64,000 nucleotides of DNA from Epulopiscium sp. Nele67-Bin005 (GTDB taxonomy: Bacteria; Bacillota; Clostridia; Lachnospirales; Cellulosilyticaceae). Under the pieces are notes generated by a model, which saw only the letters and a list, made by a program, of their open reading frames with translations, was not told where the DNA came from and did not search any database. The position numbers and the translations under genes are program-made. Positions 52,926-62,401 of the stretch are shown here, piece after piece. Numbering within the stretch: position 1 is the stretch's first letter; each line of letters begins with the position of its first letter. The stretch is taken from assembly GCA_002007365.1 (NCBI GenBank), contig LNZR01000080.1, positions 1 to 64,000 of the forward strand. Direction: 5' to 3'.

Positions 52926-55900
52926 TTATTCATTCAATGAAATAATATAAACTTCCTCTAGTTCTTTGGAAATTTCCGTTTGTGGAGAGTGTGCTATAGC
53001 TCGTAAAATCGTAGTATTTTCTATTATTATAGGCTCAGAATATTGTTCTCCATTAACAACTGGGTCAAGTCCATTTAATGTATAAAAAATAGTGGCATTT
53101 GGTGTTATGCTACTAAGTTCCACGGTTTGAATAGAGTCATATTCTCCACCTATTACAGATGCTATTGGAGGTGCTACAGTTTGGAGTATAATATAAGTTT
53201 CTTCCATTATGTCAGAATTTTCCATATTGTTAGCAATAGCAATGGCCTTTAGAATGGTAGTTTCTTCTATTAAAATAGGTTCGACATATTTTAGGCTATC
53301 TTCGTTTGGCTCAAATCCATCTAACGTATAATAAATTGTTGCCCAATCAGTTAATGAATATAGTGCTACTAGTTGAGCGTCGTCATATTCGCCACCAGAA
53401 ATATCAGAAATTGGTATTTGTGCCGAATTCAAATTTATAGTGTAGGTTTGCTCAAAAATACTAGAATTTTGCATATCAGGAGCAACTGCAATAGCTTTTA
53501 GTAAAGTTGTCTCGGAAATTGCAAATGAAGACTCATATTTTTGGCTATTTTGTGTAGGCGTAGAACCATCTAGTGTATAAAAAATTTCTGCATTTTCAGT
53601 GTCTGAATGTAGCTCAATTATGTTTTGGTCAGTAGTTACGCCGTAGATAATATTAGCTGTTGGTGTTTGTGCTATCAAAATTTCGTTATCAACTTCGGAA
53701 GTTTCATCTAAATTTTCTAAATCTTTTTCTAGTTCAGCAATAGTTTTTGTTGGTTCGATAAAGATTTGAGTCCAATAATTGTTGTAATATCCTATCCCGA
53801 TATGAGTTGTCGAGCTACTCAAAATATTAGCTTTATGCTCCTCACTATTTAGCCAAGTTTCTAGGACGGTTTCGGGAGTTTTTTGCCCATATGCGATATT
53901 TTCAGCCATGGTCCACCAGTCAATTTTAAAAATATCTAGCAATTGTTCGGCATCTCCAAAATATGAACTAGTGTGAGAAAGCTCATTGTTTAGAGCCATA
54001 TCAGTAGATTTAATATGAGCAATTGTTGTTAATTTATCGTGTAAAATCAGTGGTTCAAGGTTATATTTTGCTCTTTCATTATTTATTAATTGTAGTAATT
54101 CGTAAACAAATGACTCATTAATTTGAGGGTCTATTGTAATGAAAACTTCTTTAATTTCAGAGTCTATAGCGTTTTCTTTTGTGGCCAAAATTTTAAGCTG
54201 TGTATTTTGGGTAATAGTAATTTCACCAGTATACAAAGTTGAGTTTTCGGTTGGGTCAGTTCCATCAGTTGTGTAAAAAATAGTGCTATTATCTGTATAG
54301 CAGTCTAAAATTACAGTTTGATAGTTAGAATTTTCAGCTTCGCCACTAATAATAGTTAAATTTGGAGTAGTAACTTGTTCTAAATTTATTATAAATTGTT
54401 CGGCTAACACTTTTGAAAATAGTCCGTTTTTCTCAATAACAGCTTGTAATGTAGCAGTTTCTTCTATTAAAATAGGGGCTACATATTGCGTACTATTTAT
54501 TGTAGGAATTTGATTATCTAAAGTATAATAAATATTTGCACTATCAATATTTGTTGAAAGTTCTATAGTTTGAGGATTGTTAAAAGTTGCTCCTTTGATA
54601 GAAATATTAGGTTGTTGAGTTAAAAGATAATCCTCCAAATCAGTGCTAGAAGTACTATTTTCAGGCTCAAATTCTATAGGCTCATCAATTTTTGGGTTAT
54701 TATCTTTGATGAAAATTTGAGTCCAATAATGTTTGTAATGATCGTTAGCATTATAGCTATAGCCAATTCCTATATGCGTTGTTGAGCTACTTAAAATGTT
54801 AGCTCTGTGACCACTACTTTCCAGCCATGCATTAACAACAGCTTCTGGAGAAGTTTGCCCAGTTGCAATATTTTCAGCACGTGCAGTCCAATTAATATCA
54901 AATACTCCCAACAATTCTCCAGCAGAACCAAAATATGGGCTAGTGTGGGAGAACACATCATTTAGAGCCATATCGGAAGATTTAATATGAGCGATTGTAG
55001 TCAAATCTTCGTGCAATAATAAAGCCGATAGACCTTCTTTTTCACGTTCAATATTAACAAGACGCAATATTTCTTCAACATAATCATCATAAGTTGTGGG
55101 TTCTATCGTAATAAAAACAGAGGTTACATCTGAAGTTTCATATTCTTTATGAACAGAAATTATTTTTAGTTCACAATTTTTCGTAATATTAAATGCTCCA
55201 TTATACAAAGTTGAGTTTTCGGTTGGAATTGTTCCATCGGTAGTGTAATAAATAGATACATTATCTGTGTCGCAATCTAAAGTTATGGTTTGGTATTTAT
55301 TAGTCAATCCGTCTATAATTGATAGAGTTGGCATTTCGCATTGAATGTTAGAAAAATTAATTTGGTATACTTCTGTTAAAATTTCTGAAGTTAAGTCACC
55401 TTTGATAGCCATGGCTTTTAGTGTAGCAGTTTCTTCTATTAAAATAGGTTTTGTATACAAAGTTGAATTTTTGGTTGGGGTTGACCCATCAAGCGTATAA
55501 TATATTTTAGCATCATCTGTAATTGTACTCAAAGATATAGTTTGGCTGGAGTTGAATTCTCCTGCTTCGATATCTGTAGTCGGACTTTGTATAATTAATT
55601 CTGTATCAATATACGTATCTATATTTGTGTCAATGTTAGTATCTATATCTGTATTTAACCCGTTGTCAAAATCTAGCTCCCAATCAGGATTATCATCAAA
55701 AATTGGAGGCTTATAGTCGTCTTCTATAGGTGGTTGGTATGTTTGGGTAGTGATATTAGTTGGACTAGAAGTCACATTATTTATAGGATTTTGTACAATC
55801 ATATTAGAATTTTCATCTAAAGTTAAAGTTTTATTTCCGTAGTTAACAGTTGTGTTAGCAGTTTCAATATTAATTTTATTTGTACTAATATCAATATTTG

Positions 55901-56876
55901 TATCTATAGTAATATCATTATGAACCCAAAGTTCAGAAATTTTGGCGTATCCACCAATGTTAGCTTGAGATATAATTTCTAGCGAATTAATTGTAGTATT
56001 TTTATCTGTAGAAATGCGAATTGTATCGTTATATTTATCTATGACCATAAAATTTAAATCGCAATCTTTCAAATAAACTGTATTGTCTCCACAACCTTCG
56101 ATATAAACTATCCCTTGTACAGTAACGTTTTCTAAAAATACTTCACCTTCGCCAATTCCTTGAGTTAGGTATAAATTTCCTTGGATAAAACTATCTTTTA
56201 AAACGACATCTGTTGTATTTATGATGGCATGACCATCTGTATCTATTGAATATGCTCCAGATTGAGCAATTAATTCTGCCGTTAATCTACTAAATAAAGT
56301 TATAGCTTCGGCTCTAGTTATTTCGTCTTGAATTCCCAAAGAACCATCAGGGCTACCCTCTAAATATCCATGTGTTACGAGCGTTTCTACTGCATCTTTT
56401 GCCCAGCTTGAAATTTGTGAGCTATCTGTAAAATTTAGTGAAGTTGTTTGATTATCATGAATTAGGTTATAAGCTTGAACTAGTGCATAAATTACTTCTT
56501 CTCGTGTAGCTTGCGCATTTGGAGCAAAAGTATTACCATAATCATTCATTATGCCAGCCGAAGAAATTGCAGTGATTGCCTCGCTATACCAAGCATTTTG
56601 AGCGACATCAGTATATATTTTTGCGTCTTTAAAATCTTGTAGGTGAAATATATTTTGTATGCAAGTAGCAAGTTCAGCACGTGTCAGCCCAGAGCTTGGT
56701 TTAAATATGCCATCGTCATATCCAAATAGAATGCCATTTTTTGCAAATTCTTCAATGGTTTGTTCTGCCCAATGACTTTGGATATCCGAAAGTTGAGCTG
56801 AGTTAGCTTGCATTGGAAACGATAGTGCCATAACCCCTAGAGTTAGCTCCATTCGTTTTTTCAAAATTTTACTCAT
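52926..56876 (-). CDS. Giant S-layer-anchored protein: SLH, chitobiase-type repeats and two CAP domains
   Basis: 1316 residues, signal peptide ending NSA. Three SLH domains at about 28-215 bind secondary wall polymer. About 225-350 is a beta-helix-like stretch. Then chitobiase-C-type repeats (IYYTLDGSTPT...) at about 455 and 542, a CAP domain at about 595-720 (NIEREKEGLSALLL, SHTSPYFG), repeats at about 782 and 869, a second CAP domain at about 925-1050, and repeats at about 1095, 1182 and 1265. The two CAP domains keep the His/Glu pocket pattern. Modules repeat with an 87-residue period, so it looks built by tandem duplication. Ribosome binding site AGGAGG. Confidence 0.92.
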   Translation of the reverse strand: MSKILKKRMELTLGVMALSFPMQANSAQLSDIQSHWAEQTIEEFAKNGILFGYDDGIFKPSSGLTRAELATCIQNIFHLQDFKDAKIYTDVAQNAWYSEAITAISSAGIMNDYGNTFAPNAQATREEVIYALVQAYNLIHDNQTTSLNFTDSSQISSWAKDAVETLVTHGYLEGSPDGSLGIQDEITRAEAITLFSRLTAELIAQSGAYSIDTDGHAIINTTDVVLKDSFIQGNLYLTQGIGEGEVFLENVTVQGIVYIEGCGDNTVYLKDCDLNFMVIDKYNDTIRISTDKNTTINSLEIISQANIGGYAKISELWVHNDITIDTNIDISTNKINIETANTTVNYGNKTLTLDENSNMIVQNPINNVTSSPTNITTQTYQPPIEDDYKPPIFDDNPDWELDFDNGLNTDIDTNIDTNIDTYIDTELIIQSPTTDIEAGEFNSSQTISLSTITDDAKIYYTLDGSTPTKNSTLYTKPILIEETATLKAMAIKGDLTSEILTEVYQINFSNIQCEMPTLSIIDGLTNKYQTITLDCDTDNVSIYYTTDGTIPTENSTLYNGAFNITKNCELKIISVHKEYETSDVTSVFITIEPTTYDDYVEEILRLVNIEREKEGLSALLLHEDLTTIAHIKSSDMALNDVFSHTSPYFGSAGELLGVFDINWTARAENIATGQTSPEAVVNAWLESSGHRANILSSSTTHIGIGYSYNANDHYKHYWTQIFIKDNNPKIDEPIEFEPENSTSSTDLEDYLLTQQPNISIKGATFNNPQTIELSTNIDSANIYYTLDNQIPTINSTQYVAPILIEETATLQAVIEKNGLFSKVLAEQFIINLEQVTTPNLTIISGEAENSNYQTVILDCYTDNSTIFYTTDGTDPTENSTLYTGEITITQNTQLKILATKENAIDSEIKEVFITIDPQINESFVYELLQLINNERAKYNLEPLILHDKLTTIAHIKSTDMALNNELSHTSSYFGDAEQLLDIFKIDWWTMAENIAYGQKTPETVLETWLNSEEHKANILSSSTTHIGIGYYNNYWTQIFIEPTKTIAELEKDLENLDETSEVDNEILIAQTPTANIIYGVTTDQNIIELHSDTENAEIFYTLDGSTPTQNSQKYESSFAISETTLLKAIAVAPDMQNSSIFEQTYTINLNSAQIPISDISGGEYDDAQLVALYSLTDWATIYYTLDGFEPNEDSLKYVEPILIEETTILKAIAIANNMENSDIMEETYIILQTVAPPIASVIGGEYDSIQTVELSSITPNATIFYTLNGLDPVVNGEQYSEPIIIENTTILRAIAHSPQTEISKELEEVYIISLNE

Positions 56877-57178
56877 CAGTTTTTCCTCCTGTGTGTGATA
56901 TACATATGACTGTATTTTAATTATAGTTAAAAAATTAATGAAAGTCTATATTGAATAAGGCAATTTGTCCCTTTATTAATTATACCTATGAAAAATATCG
57001 ACAAATAATATAATTATTATACAATATAGAAAATTTTTTTCTATATAATATTATCAAACGTTATATATAAATGATTTTTACTCAAATTTTATAGCATTAC
57101 AGAGGAGGAAACTTTTTATAGTATTCACTCAAAAAAGCTCTCAGATAAGTCCATCAGCAAAAAAATAATTTTTAGATA
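56877..57178. other. AT-rich spacer before the SLH gene
   Basis: About 300 bases without a supportable gene between two minus-strand genes. It must carry the SLH gene promoter. An AGAGGAGG on the plus strand near 57100 has no start codon after it. The segment AAGCTCTC near 57136 can pair with GAGAGCT at 57184, an alternative to the terminator at 57179. Confidence 0.4.
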
Positions 57179-57210
57179 AAAAAAGAGAGCTAACATAAGT
57201 CAGCTCCCTA
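57179..57210 (-). terminator. Terminator of the 57217-58059 gene
   Basis: On the minus strand the stem GGGAGCTGAC/GTTAGCTCTC (G-U pairs) is followed by T6. Confidence 0.85.
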
Positions 57211-57216
57211 CAAGTT

Positions 57217-58059
57217 TTAGGAGGATAATCCTTCACCGATTTTTAGAAGATGTATCTCAAAGAGAGTCATTCCTGTTTTTTGTGCAATTTCTTCGGCTGA
57301 AATATTTGGTGTGTGCAAAAGTTTACGCGCAATATTTGTAAGTTTAATTGCAGCTTTTAGCTCATGAATATTCACGTTAGATTTTGTCTCTTTAACGTTG
57401 TGGGCTAAGTCATAACGTAATTTATTTATTATAGCCTGATGTCCAGTATCCTCTAAGGCTTTATAAAATTGAGTCTGAATTGCAAGGGGTGCAAGGGGTA
57501 AACTCATTTTGATTATGGCAAAAAATTCTTCATATGTTCTTGTAAAAAGAAGACTTGCCAACAATACATGGGGTGTGTGTCCTAAAGAGGAATTGATTGT
57601 ATAAGTATTAATGTTAAATGTGTGATAAGACATATAAATTGAATTTTTAATCTGTGGATTTATTTTATAATCGTGTAATTTTTCAGTAGGGTTAACATTT
57701 AAAACTAGGGGAACTATAGTTGGCATTTTAAACTCATTTATGTTAGGAAAGCAGAATTTTCCATATTGTTTTGTATGGTAGTACAAGATTTGGTTAACTG
57801 CATTAGAAGTCATTAGATGAGGAGGTGTTTCGCCTGTATAAAAATTAATTGCTAAATATATATTATGAAGTTGGTCGTAATATAGGTTATCAGGATATTT
57901 CTCAGACAAAGTTACTTCTTCAAAGCGAGCATTATCTCGAATTCTTCCGATTGAGCGTAAATATGAATTAGCTACAGTTCTAACTATGTTTACAGAATTA
58001 AAAATATTATATGATAGTTGCTTAATAAATTGTTCAAATTGATTTTGTGTTATGTTCAT
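57217..58059 (-). CDS. Unknown cytosolic protein with C-terminal helix-turn-helix-like end
   Basis: 280 residues. The last 45 residues, IARKLLHTPNISAEEIAQKTGMTLFEIHLLK, look like the short helical end found in Rpn/PD-(D/E)XK transposase-like proteins (degree-of-match by eye only). The middle has NPTEKLHD and LLFTRTYEEFFAIIKMSLPL. No intact nuclease triad seen. It shares the phrase LN-P-(S/T)-E-x-x-HD with the 58154 product, hinting at distant relation. Ribosome binding site AGGAGAAG on minus. Confidence 0.6.
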   Translation of the reverse strand: MNITQNQFEQFIKQLSYNIFNSVNIVRTVANSYLRSIGRIRDNARFEEVTLSEKYPDNLYYDQLHNIYLAINFYTGETPPHLMTSNAVNQILYYHTKQYGKFCFPNINEFKMPTIVPLVLNVNPTEKLHDYKINPQIKNSIYMSYHTFNINTYTINSSLGHTPHVLLASLLFTRTYEEFFAIIKMSLPLAPLAIQTQFYKALEDTGHQAIINKLRYDLAHNVKETKSNVNIHELKAAIKLTNIARKLLHTPNISAEEIAQKTGMTLFEIHLLKIGEGLSS

Positions 58060-58153
58060 AGTCTTCTCCTTTTACTCTCATAGATTTACTAATAAAAGTC
58101 TTTAGGTTATACTATATTATATGCAAGATTTTGTAACATATCACAAAAATAAT

Positions 58154-59071
58154 TTATTGAGTTATATAATTTGCTAAATATTCTATATTAGGAGCAATAA
58201 TTCTACATGATGGAGTTTGTATTGCTACCAATAAATCATGGGCAACACGCTTATTAAGTTCAGATGAATTAATATGCTCTAGCAATATTAGTAATTCTTT
58301 TACAAAAACAGGATAGTTTGGTGCATTTGAAATATAATAATAAAATTGAAGTTTTGGTTGTACAAATTTAGTGAATTTTGGTTCAGCTAGAGGAGTCAAA
58401 TTGCGTGAATAATAATTAATGTCTAATAGGCTAGAAATAGTTTCTTCTCTTGTCATTCTAATAGTTTTATATTCAAGTTTTGGAATTAGAGGAGATATAA
58501 TTTTTTCTATTTCTTGATGCTCTTCAAACTCAGTAGCTTCAATATCTTTTGTATAATATTCATTATGGTGAAACTCATCATAATAACGGTGGTGGTTTGG
58601 AACTTCAAAAATGAGATTTACAATTTGAGGAGGTAAACTTTGCGTAGATTTAATATGCGCCAAGTTATTGTGAGTGTAGTGTTTATCCAAAATTGTATGC
58701 GTTGAATTTAAAACCAAAAAACTAGGGTGAAGTTTGGATTGATTAAACGTTGTAACTGTTACAAAGATATCGCTAGTAGGGTCATGAAAAATTTCACTTG
58801 GGTTAAGAGTTCGATAAAGTGGTGAAAGATGAGGTAAACTTAACGGAAATAAATCTGTAATTCTCTTACCAAGTGCGGGTTTGTCCTCCATAACCTCAAA
58901 AAAATCTAAACTAAAATTGCCAAGCTCTACAATAGTTTGGAGGTCTTGAGTACCAAGGGTTTGGAGATTATTCATTAGTGTGCAAAATTGACGATATGGC
59001 AAATGTTGTTCAAAACTTAAATTATTTGGATTAAATGCGATATGATGATGCTTATTTAAAAATTGACTCAT
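58154..59071 (-). CDS. Unknown cytosolic protein
   Basis: 305 residues; start 59071 is chosen because AAAGGAAT precedes it, while the longer frame to 59116 has none. Begins MSQFLNKHHHIAFNPNNL and contains RTLNPSEIFHDPTSDIFVTV and a His/Tyr/Glu-rich centre (NHHRYYDEFHHNEYYTKD). No recognised family. Same strand and about 95 bases from the 57217 gene; probably functionally linked. Confidence 0.6.
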   Translation of the reverse strand: MSQFLNKHHHIAFNPNNLSFEQHLPYRQFCTLMNNLQTLGTQDLQTIVELGNFSLDFFEVMEDKPALGKRITDLFPLSLPHLSPLYRTLNPSEIFHDPTSDIFVTVTTFNQSKLHPSFLVLNSTHTILDKHYTHNNLAHIKSTQSLPPQIVNLIFEVPNHHRYYDEFHHNEYYTKDIEATEFEEHQEIEKIISPLIPKLEYKTIRMTREETISSLLDINYYSRNLTPLAEPKFTKFVQPKLQFYYYISNAPNYPVFVKELLILLEHINSSELNKRVAHDLLVAIQTPSCRIIAPNIEYLANYITQ

Positions 59072-59276
59072 GTTTTTTATTCCTTTCGATAAATAAATTT
59101 TATTAAATATCGACATAAAATAAGTTTTTATTAAATTTAAACTACTAATTATTTATAACTATTACATTAGATTACAAAAAGTTTATTTGGTCTTCAAAGT
59201 TTTATAGTAAAATTAGATTTATCATACATATTTAATGTGTAAATTTTGATAAAAAATGCGAACACCTCAATAATTA

Positions 59277-59305
59277 TTGACACTGATTTTAATTTAAACT
59301 ATATT
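59277..59305 (+). promoter_or_regulatory. Promoter of the 59360 gene
   Basis: Perfect TTGACA at 59277-59282, a 17-base spacer, and TATATT at 59300-59305. Confidence 0.8.
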
Positions 59306-59359
59306 GTAAGTAGCATATTTGCTAACATTTTAGGGTTTTTAAATTGTAGGAGAGATAAA

Positions 59360-60727
59360 ATGAAATTAATAAAAAAAGTTTTACCGTTAGTAGCATCGTT
59401 GGTAATTTTTACACCAACAGTTTTTGCAGGAGGGGTAGATGGATTTGTATCACAGTCTAATGCAGACCTATACCCTAGTTATTCGACAAAATTAGTTGAC
59501 CAATACCCAGATTTAGCCCCATATATTGTAAATATTAATGAGTCGGTGGAAGTTGAGGGAACTAAGTTTACAATTGAAGATGCATTAAAAATTGATGGAG
59601 TTATAAAAGTTAATGCAAAGTTAGAAAAAGTTGATGGTACACAATTTGAAACTGAACTTCACCGTTCAAGTCGTTTATCTTTGCAACAAGCTACAGATTT
59701 GAATAATGAAATTTTTCAAATAATTATGCGTTTGATAAGTTCAATGGAGCAAGATGTGTTTGAGGTAATTACACCAGATGATTGGTTGTTTTTAAGCTCA
59801 ATTTTTGGAAATGGGTCTGGGAGTTCATCATCAAGCAGTGTAGTGTCTGATGATGGAAAATCAATTCACTATGAATATACGGTAATCTTTGAAGATACTG
59901 ACTCTATGGGGAGTGACTTTAAGCTAAAAGTTGAGGAGCTTGGCTTTTGGGATACCGAAGAACAGGCGCTAGATTTAGAGCTATATTCTATAGTTCATCA
60001 CAATGAGATGGGGCAAATTTTGGATAAGAATTTGATTGGTGAAGATGAAGAAACAGCTATGGAGTTAAAGAATAAATATTCTATGGAGTATGCACTAGGT
60101 GGAGGCTATGTACTTGATTTAATCCAACATTATGAAAACAATGATGGGGATATGGTTTTGAGTATTATTTATACAGAGGCAGAAACTAACGGAAATTTAA
60201 GTTTGGATTTAAAAGTTGATGACAGCCCTATTTATGGTAGTGGAATGTGGGGAATGCGTATTGATGATACGTATATTAATATAGTGGAGTATATTATTGA
60301 TGATATTTCAAACGCAAAACTTGTCGTATCAACAAGCGATTTTATTCCATATAATATTGATGGACTAGAGTTAAACTTTTCGTTGCCAAACACTGAAGTT
60401 CCAACATTAGAAACAGCTCAAACCATTGCTACTGCAAATAAAGATGGCTCTAGTGTTGAGATTAGAAATATCAAAATCAACCCATTAAGAGTTATGTTGG
60501 AAGGTAGTATTTTTGATATGGGAGATAGATTTGGATATGTGGATTTAGTTGAAGTTCAGTATAATGATGGAACTACGTTAGAATTACAACAATGCAATTC
60601 AACAGGCAGTTACAACGAGGACTATACAGTTGTAGATTTTGAAGTTGGTTATGAACTTTTAGAAGGTAGTATAAATTTGGATAATGTCGAAGCAATTTTA
60701 GTAAATGGTATGTCTTTAGCATTTTAA
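59360..60727 (+). CDS. Secreted DUF4179-like protein (1)
   Basis: 455 residues with a signal peptide ending TVFAGG. The first mature domain has NESVEVEGTKFTIEDALKID and KVNAKLEKVDGTQFE, matching the outer domain of the anti-sigma factor at 51818. A second half has KDGSSVEIRNIKINPLRVML and DGTTLELQQCNSTGSY, a second sandwich. A Ser-rich loop (GSGSSSSSSVV) is near 190. First of three paralogues; its own promoter. Start 59360 follows GTAGGAGA; the frame from 59246 would run through the promoter. Confidence 0.8.
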   Translation: MKLIKKVLPLVASLVIFTPTVFAGGVDGFVSQSNADLYPSYSTKLVDQYPDLAPYIVNINESVEVEGTKFTIEDALKIDGVIKVNAKLEKVDGTQFETELHRSSRLSLQQATDLNNEIFQIIMRLISSMEQDVFEVITPDDWLFLSSIFGNGSGSSSSSSVVSDDGKSIHYEYTVIFEDTDSMGSDFKLKVEELGFWDTEEQALDLELYSIVHHNEMGQILDKNLIGEDEETAMELKNKYSMEYALGGGYVLDLIQHYENNDGDMVLSIIYTEAETNGNLSLDLKVDDSPIYGSGMWGMRIDDTYINIVEYIIDDISNAKLVVSTSDFIPYNIDGLELNFSLPNTEVPTLETAQTIATANKDGSSVEIRNIKINPLRVMLEGSIFDMGDRFGYVDLVEVQYNDGTTLELQQCNSTGSYNEDYTVVDFEVGYELLEGSINLDNVEAILVNGMSLAF

Positions 60728-60740
60728 GATTTAATTAAAC

Positions 60741-60779
60741 ATAGGACTATATTATATAAGTAAATAGTCCTATTTTTTT
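60741..60779 (+). terminator. Terminator of the 59360 gene
   Basis: The stem ATAGGACTAT/ATAGTCCTAT is followed by T7. Confidence 0.9.
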
Positions 60780-60819
60780 GTGGAAACATTAAAATAATTA
60801 AAATTTTTTAAAGAAAGTA

Positions 60820-60848
60820 TTGACAAGGGTATGCGCCTATCGTATACT
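60820..60848 (+). promoter_or_regulatory. Consensus promoter of the 60955 gene
   Basis: TTGACA at 60820-60825, a 17-base spacer, and TATACT at 60843-60848, with unusually GC-rich spacing. The inverted repeat GTATGCG-CCTAT-CGTATAC (60829-60847) overlaps the spacer and -10. A second GTGTA...TACAC (60851-60873) covers the start point. Both could be operator sites. Confidence 0.8.
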
Positions 60849-60954
60849 AAGTGTATCACATGAATTGGTACACGCAAACAGCGAGTAACAGGTAAGTTAA
60901 AATTATAATTACACATTTAACATGAAAATTTAATGTATATAAGGAGAAGATATT

Positions 60955-62334
60955 ATGAAACTATCTAAAAAAATTTTACCAGCATTGGCAACAGTAGTAT
61001 TAGGAACAACAAGCGTATTTGCAGCAGGACATGGCTCAGTAACAGTTGATGCAGGTGCATATGATACGCATAAAGATACACTACCATTAAGCGAGAAATA
61101 TCCAACACTTTCTGAGTATGTACTAGACGTTAATCAATCAGCAGAATTTGATGGAATTAGATTTACTGTTGAAGAAGTATTATTAGTAGACCAAAGTATA
61201 TATTTAACTGCATTGATACAAAGCATTGATGGTACACCATTTCCAACGGTAGAATATGGTCTTGGATTTGATAGAATAGATATAGAAAAAGTTTTATCAG
61301 CTGAAGAGCAACAAAATGAAAAAGTTTATGAAATCGTGCAAAAATTAGTAAATTCTTATGATATGGATCAACTTTTGGAAATTATCCCTATGAATGATTT
61401 AGAATTTTTATTCAACAATTTAAGGATTGATGGATATAGTAGAGGTGCAAATAGTGGTATTACAATGATTGATGGTTCAACAATGAGAATGGATATGAAT
61501 TTTGATTTTGGTACAGAATTAGCTGGAGAAACGGTGAAGGTAAACGTTAGAGATTTACAATATTGGTCTCATAATGAACAACAAATTGATGTAGATTTAA
61601 GCCACTTAATCGAATTATTTGAGGGGATTGATGCTGAATTAGAAGAAATAACTAATATTGACTCAATTAATTATGTGATTGAAGACTTTGATGGATTTTT
61701 GATTAATTATGCAGGGCAATATATTGATGAAGAGGGTCAAAATACTGTAAAAATTGTGTCTAGTTATAACAAATCAAATAATTCTGGGGCAAATTTACAC
61801 GTAAGAAATGCGGCAGATGGTAACTATATTCCAACTCATACTTTCTCAAATTATTTATCAGATGAAACGTATTGTGATGTATTAGAATTTAAAGTAGACA
61901 ACATAGAAGATATTGAGCTATACATTTCATCACACACAACGAATGTGGTAGCACAAGGAGAAGCTACTATTGAAGTTGCACTTCCAGCTGTAAATACTCC
62001 AATTTTATCTGCTCAAAATGGGGTGAATTTTGTAAATGAACAAGGGGTTAATGTAGAGATTAGCTCTATAAAAGTTACGCCAATGGCTGTTGAATTAGAG
62101 GGTCAATACACTGGTGTTGTTGAGTATTTCACTAATGAAATTGGAAATATGGAAATTGTGTACAAAGATGGAACAACTCAAACTTTAAACCAGCATTCAG
62201 CTAGTGGGTCATATCAAAATGAAGGTGACGCAGAACAATTTTATATGTCTTTGCACGCTGGTTATTATAATGAAGTAATTGATATCAACAATGTTAGTGG
62301 AATTATTTTGCACACTGAAACAATTAACTTTTAA
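60955..62334 (+). CDS. Secreted DUF4179-like protein (2)
   Basis: 459 residues with a signal peptide ending VFAAG. It shares with its paralogues YPTLSEYVLDVNQSAEFDGI, the anti-sigma-like strand set RFTVEEVLLVDQSIYLTAL, and a C-terminal repeat VNVEISSIKVTPMAVELEG. Ribosome binding site AAGGAGAA, preceded by a strong promoter with candidate operators. No wall-anchor motif, so it is released or bound by interaction. Confidence 0.82.
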   Translation: MKLSKKILPALATVVLGTTSVFAAGHGSVTVDAGAYDTHKDTLPLSEKYPTLSEYVLDVNQSAEFDGIRFTVEEVLLVDQSIYLTALIQSIDGTPFPTVEYGLGFDRIDIEKVLSAEEQQNEKVYEIVQKLVNSYDMDQLLEIIPMNDLEFLFNNLRIDGYSRGANSGITMIDGSTMRMDMNFDFGTELAGETVKVNVRDLQYWSHNEQQIDVDLSHLIELFEGIDAELEEITNIDSINYVIEDFDGFLINYAGQYIDEEGQNTVKIVSSYNKSNNSGANLHVRNAADGNYIPTHTFSNYLSDETYCDVLEFKVDNIEDIELYISSHTTNVVAQGEATIEVALPAVNTPILSAQNGVNFVNEQGVNVEISSIKVTPMAVELEGQYTGVVEYFTNEIGNMEIVYKDGTTQTLNQHSASGSYQNEGDAEQFYMSLHAGYYNEVIDINNVSGIILHTETINF

Positions 62335-62340
62335 TATTGG

Positions 62341-62367
62341 GGCTAAGGGATAAAAATTCTCTTAGCC
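62341..62367 (+). other. Hairpin between the 60955 and 62402 genes
   Basis: GGCTAAGGGA/TCTCTTAGCC (one G-U), with no T-run after it. It may stabilise mRNA ends or partly attenuate; the downstream gene has no clear own promoter. Confidence 0.55.
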
Positions 62368-62401
62368 ATATAATTTACACATATAAAAATTGGAGAATAG
62401 T

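Noticed and set aside
57095-57180. Small plus-strand ORF after AGAGGAGG
   Set aside because: No ATG, GTG or TTG at suitable spacing, and frames stop quickly.
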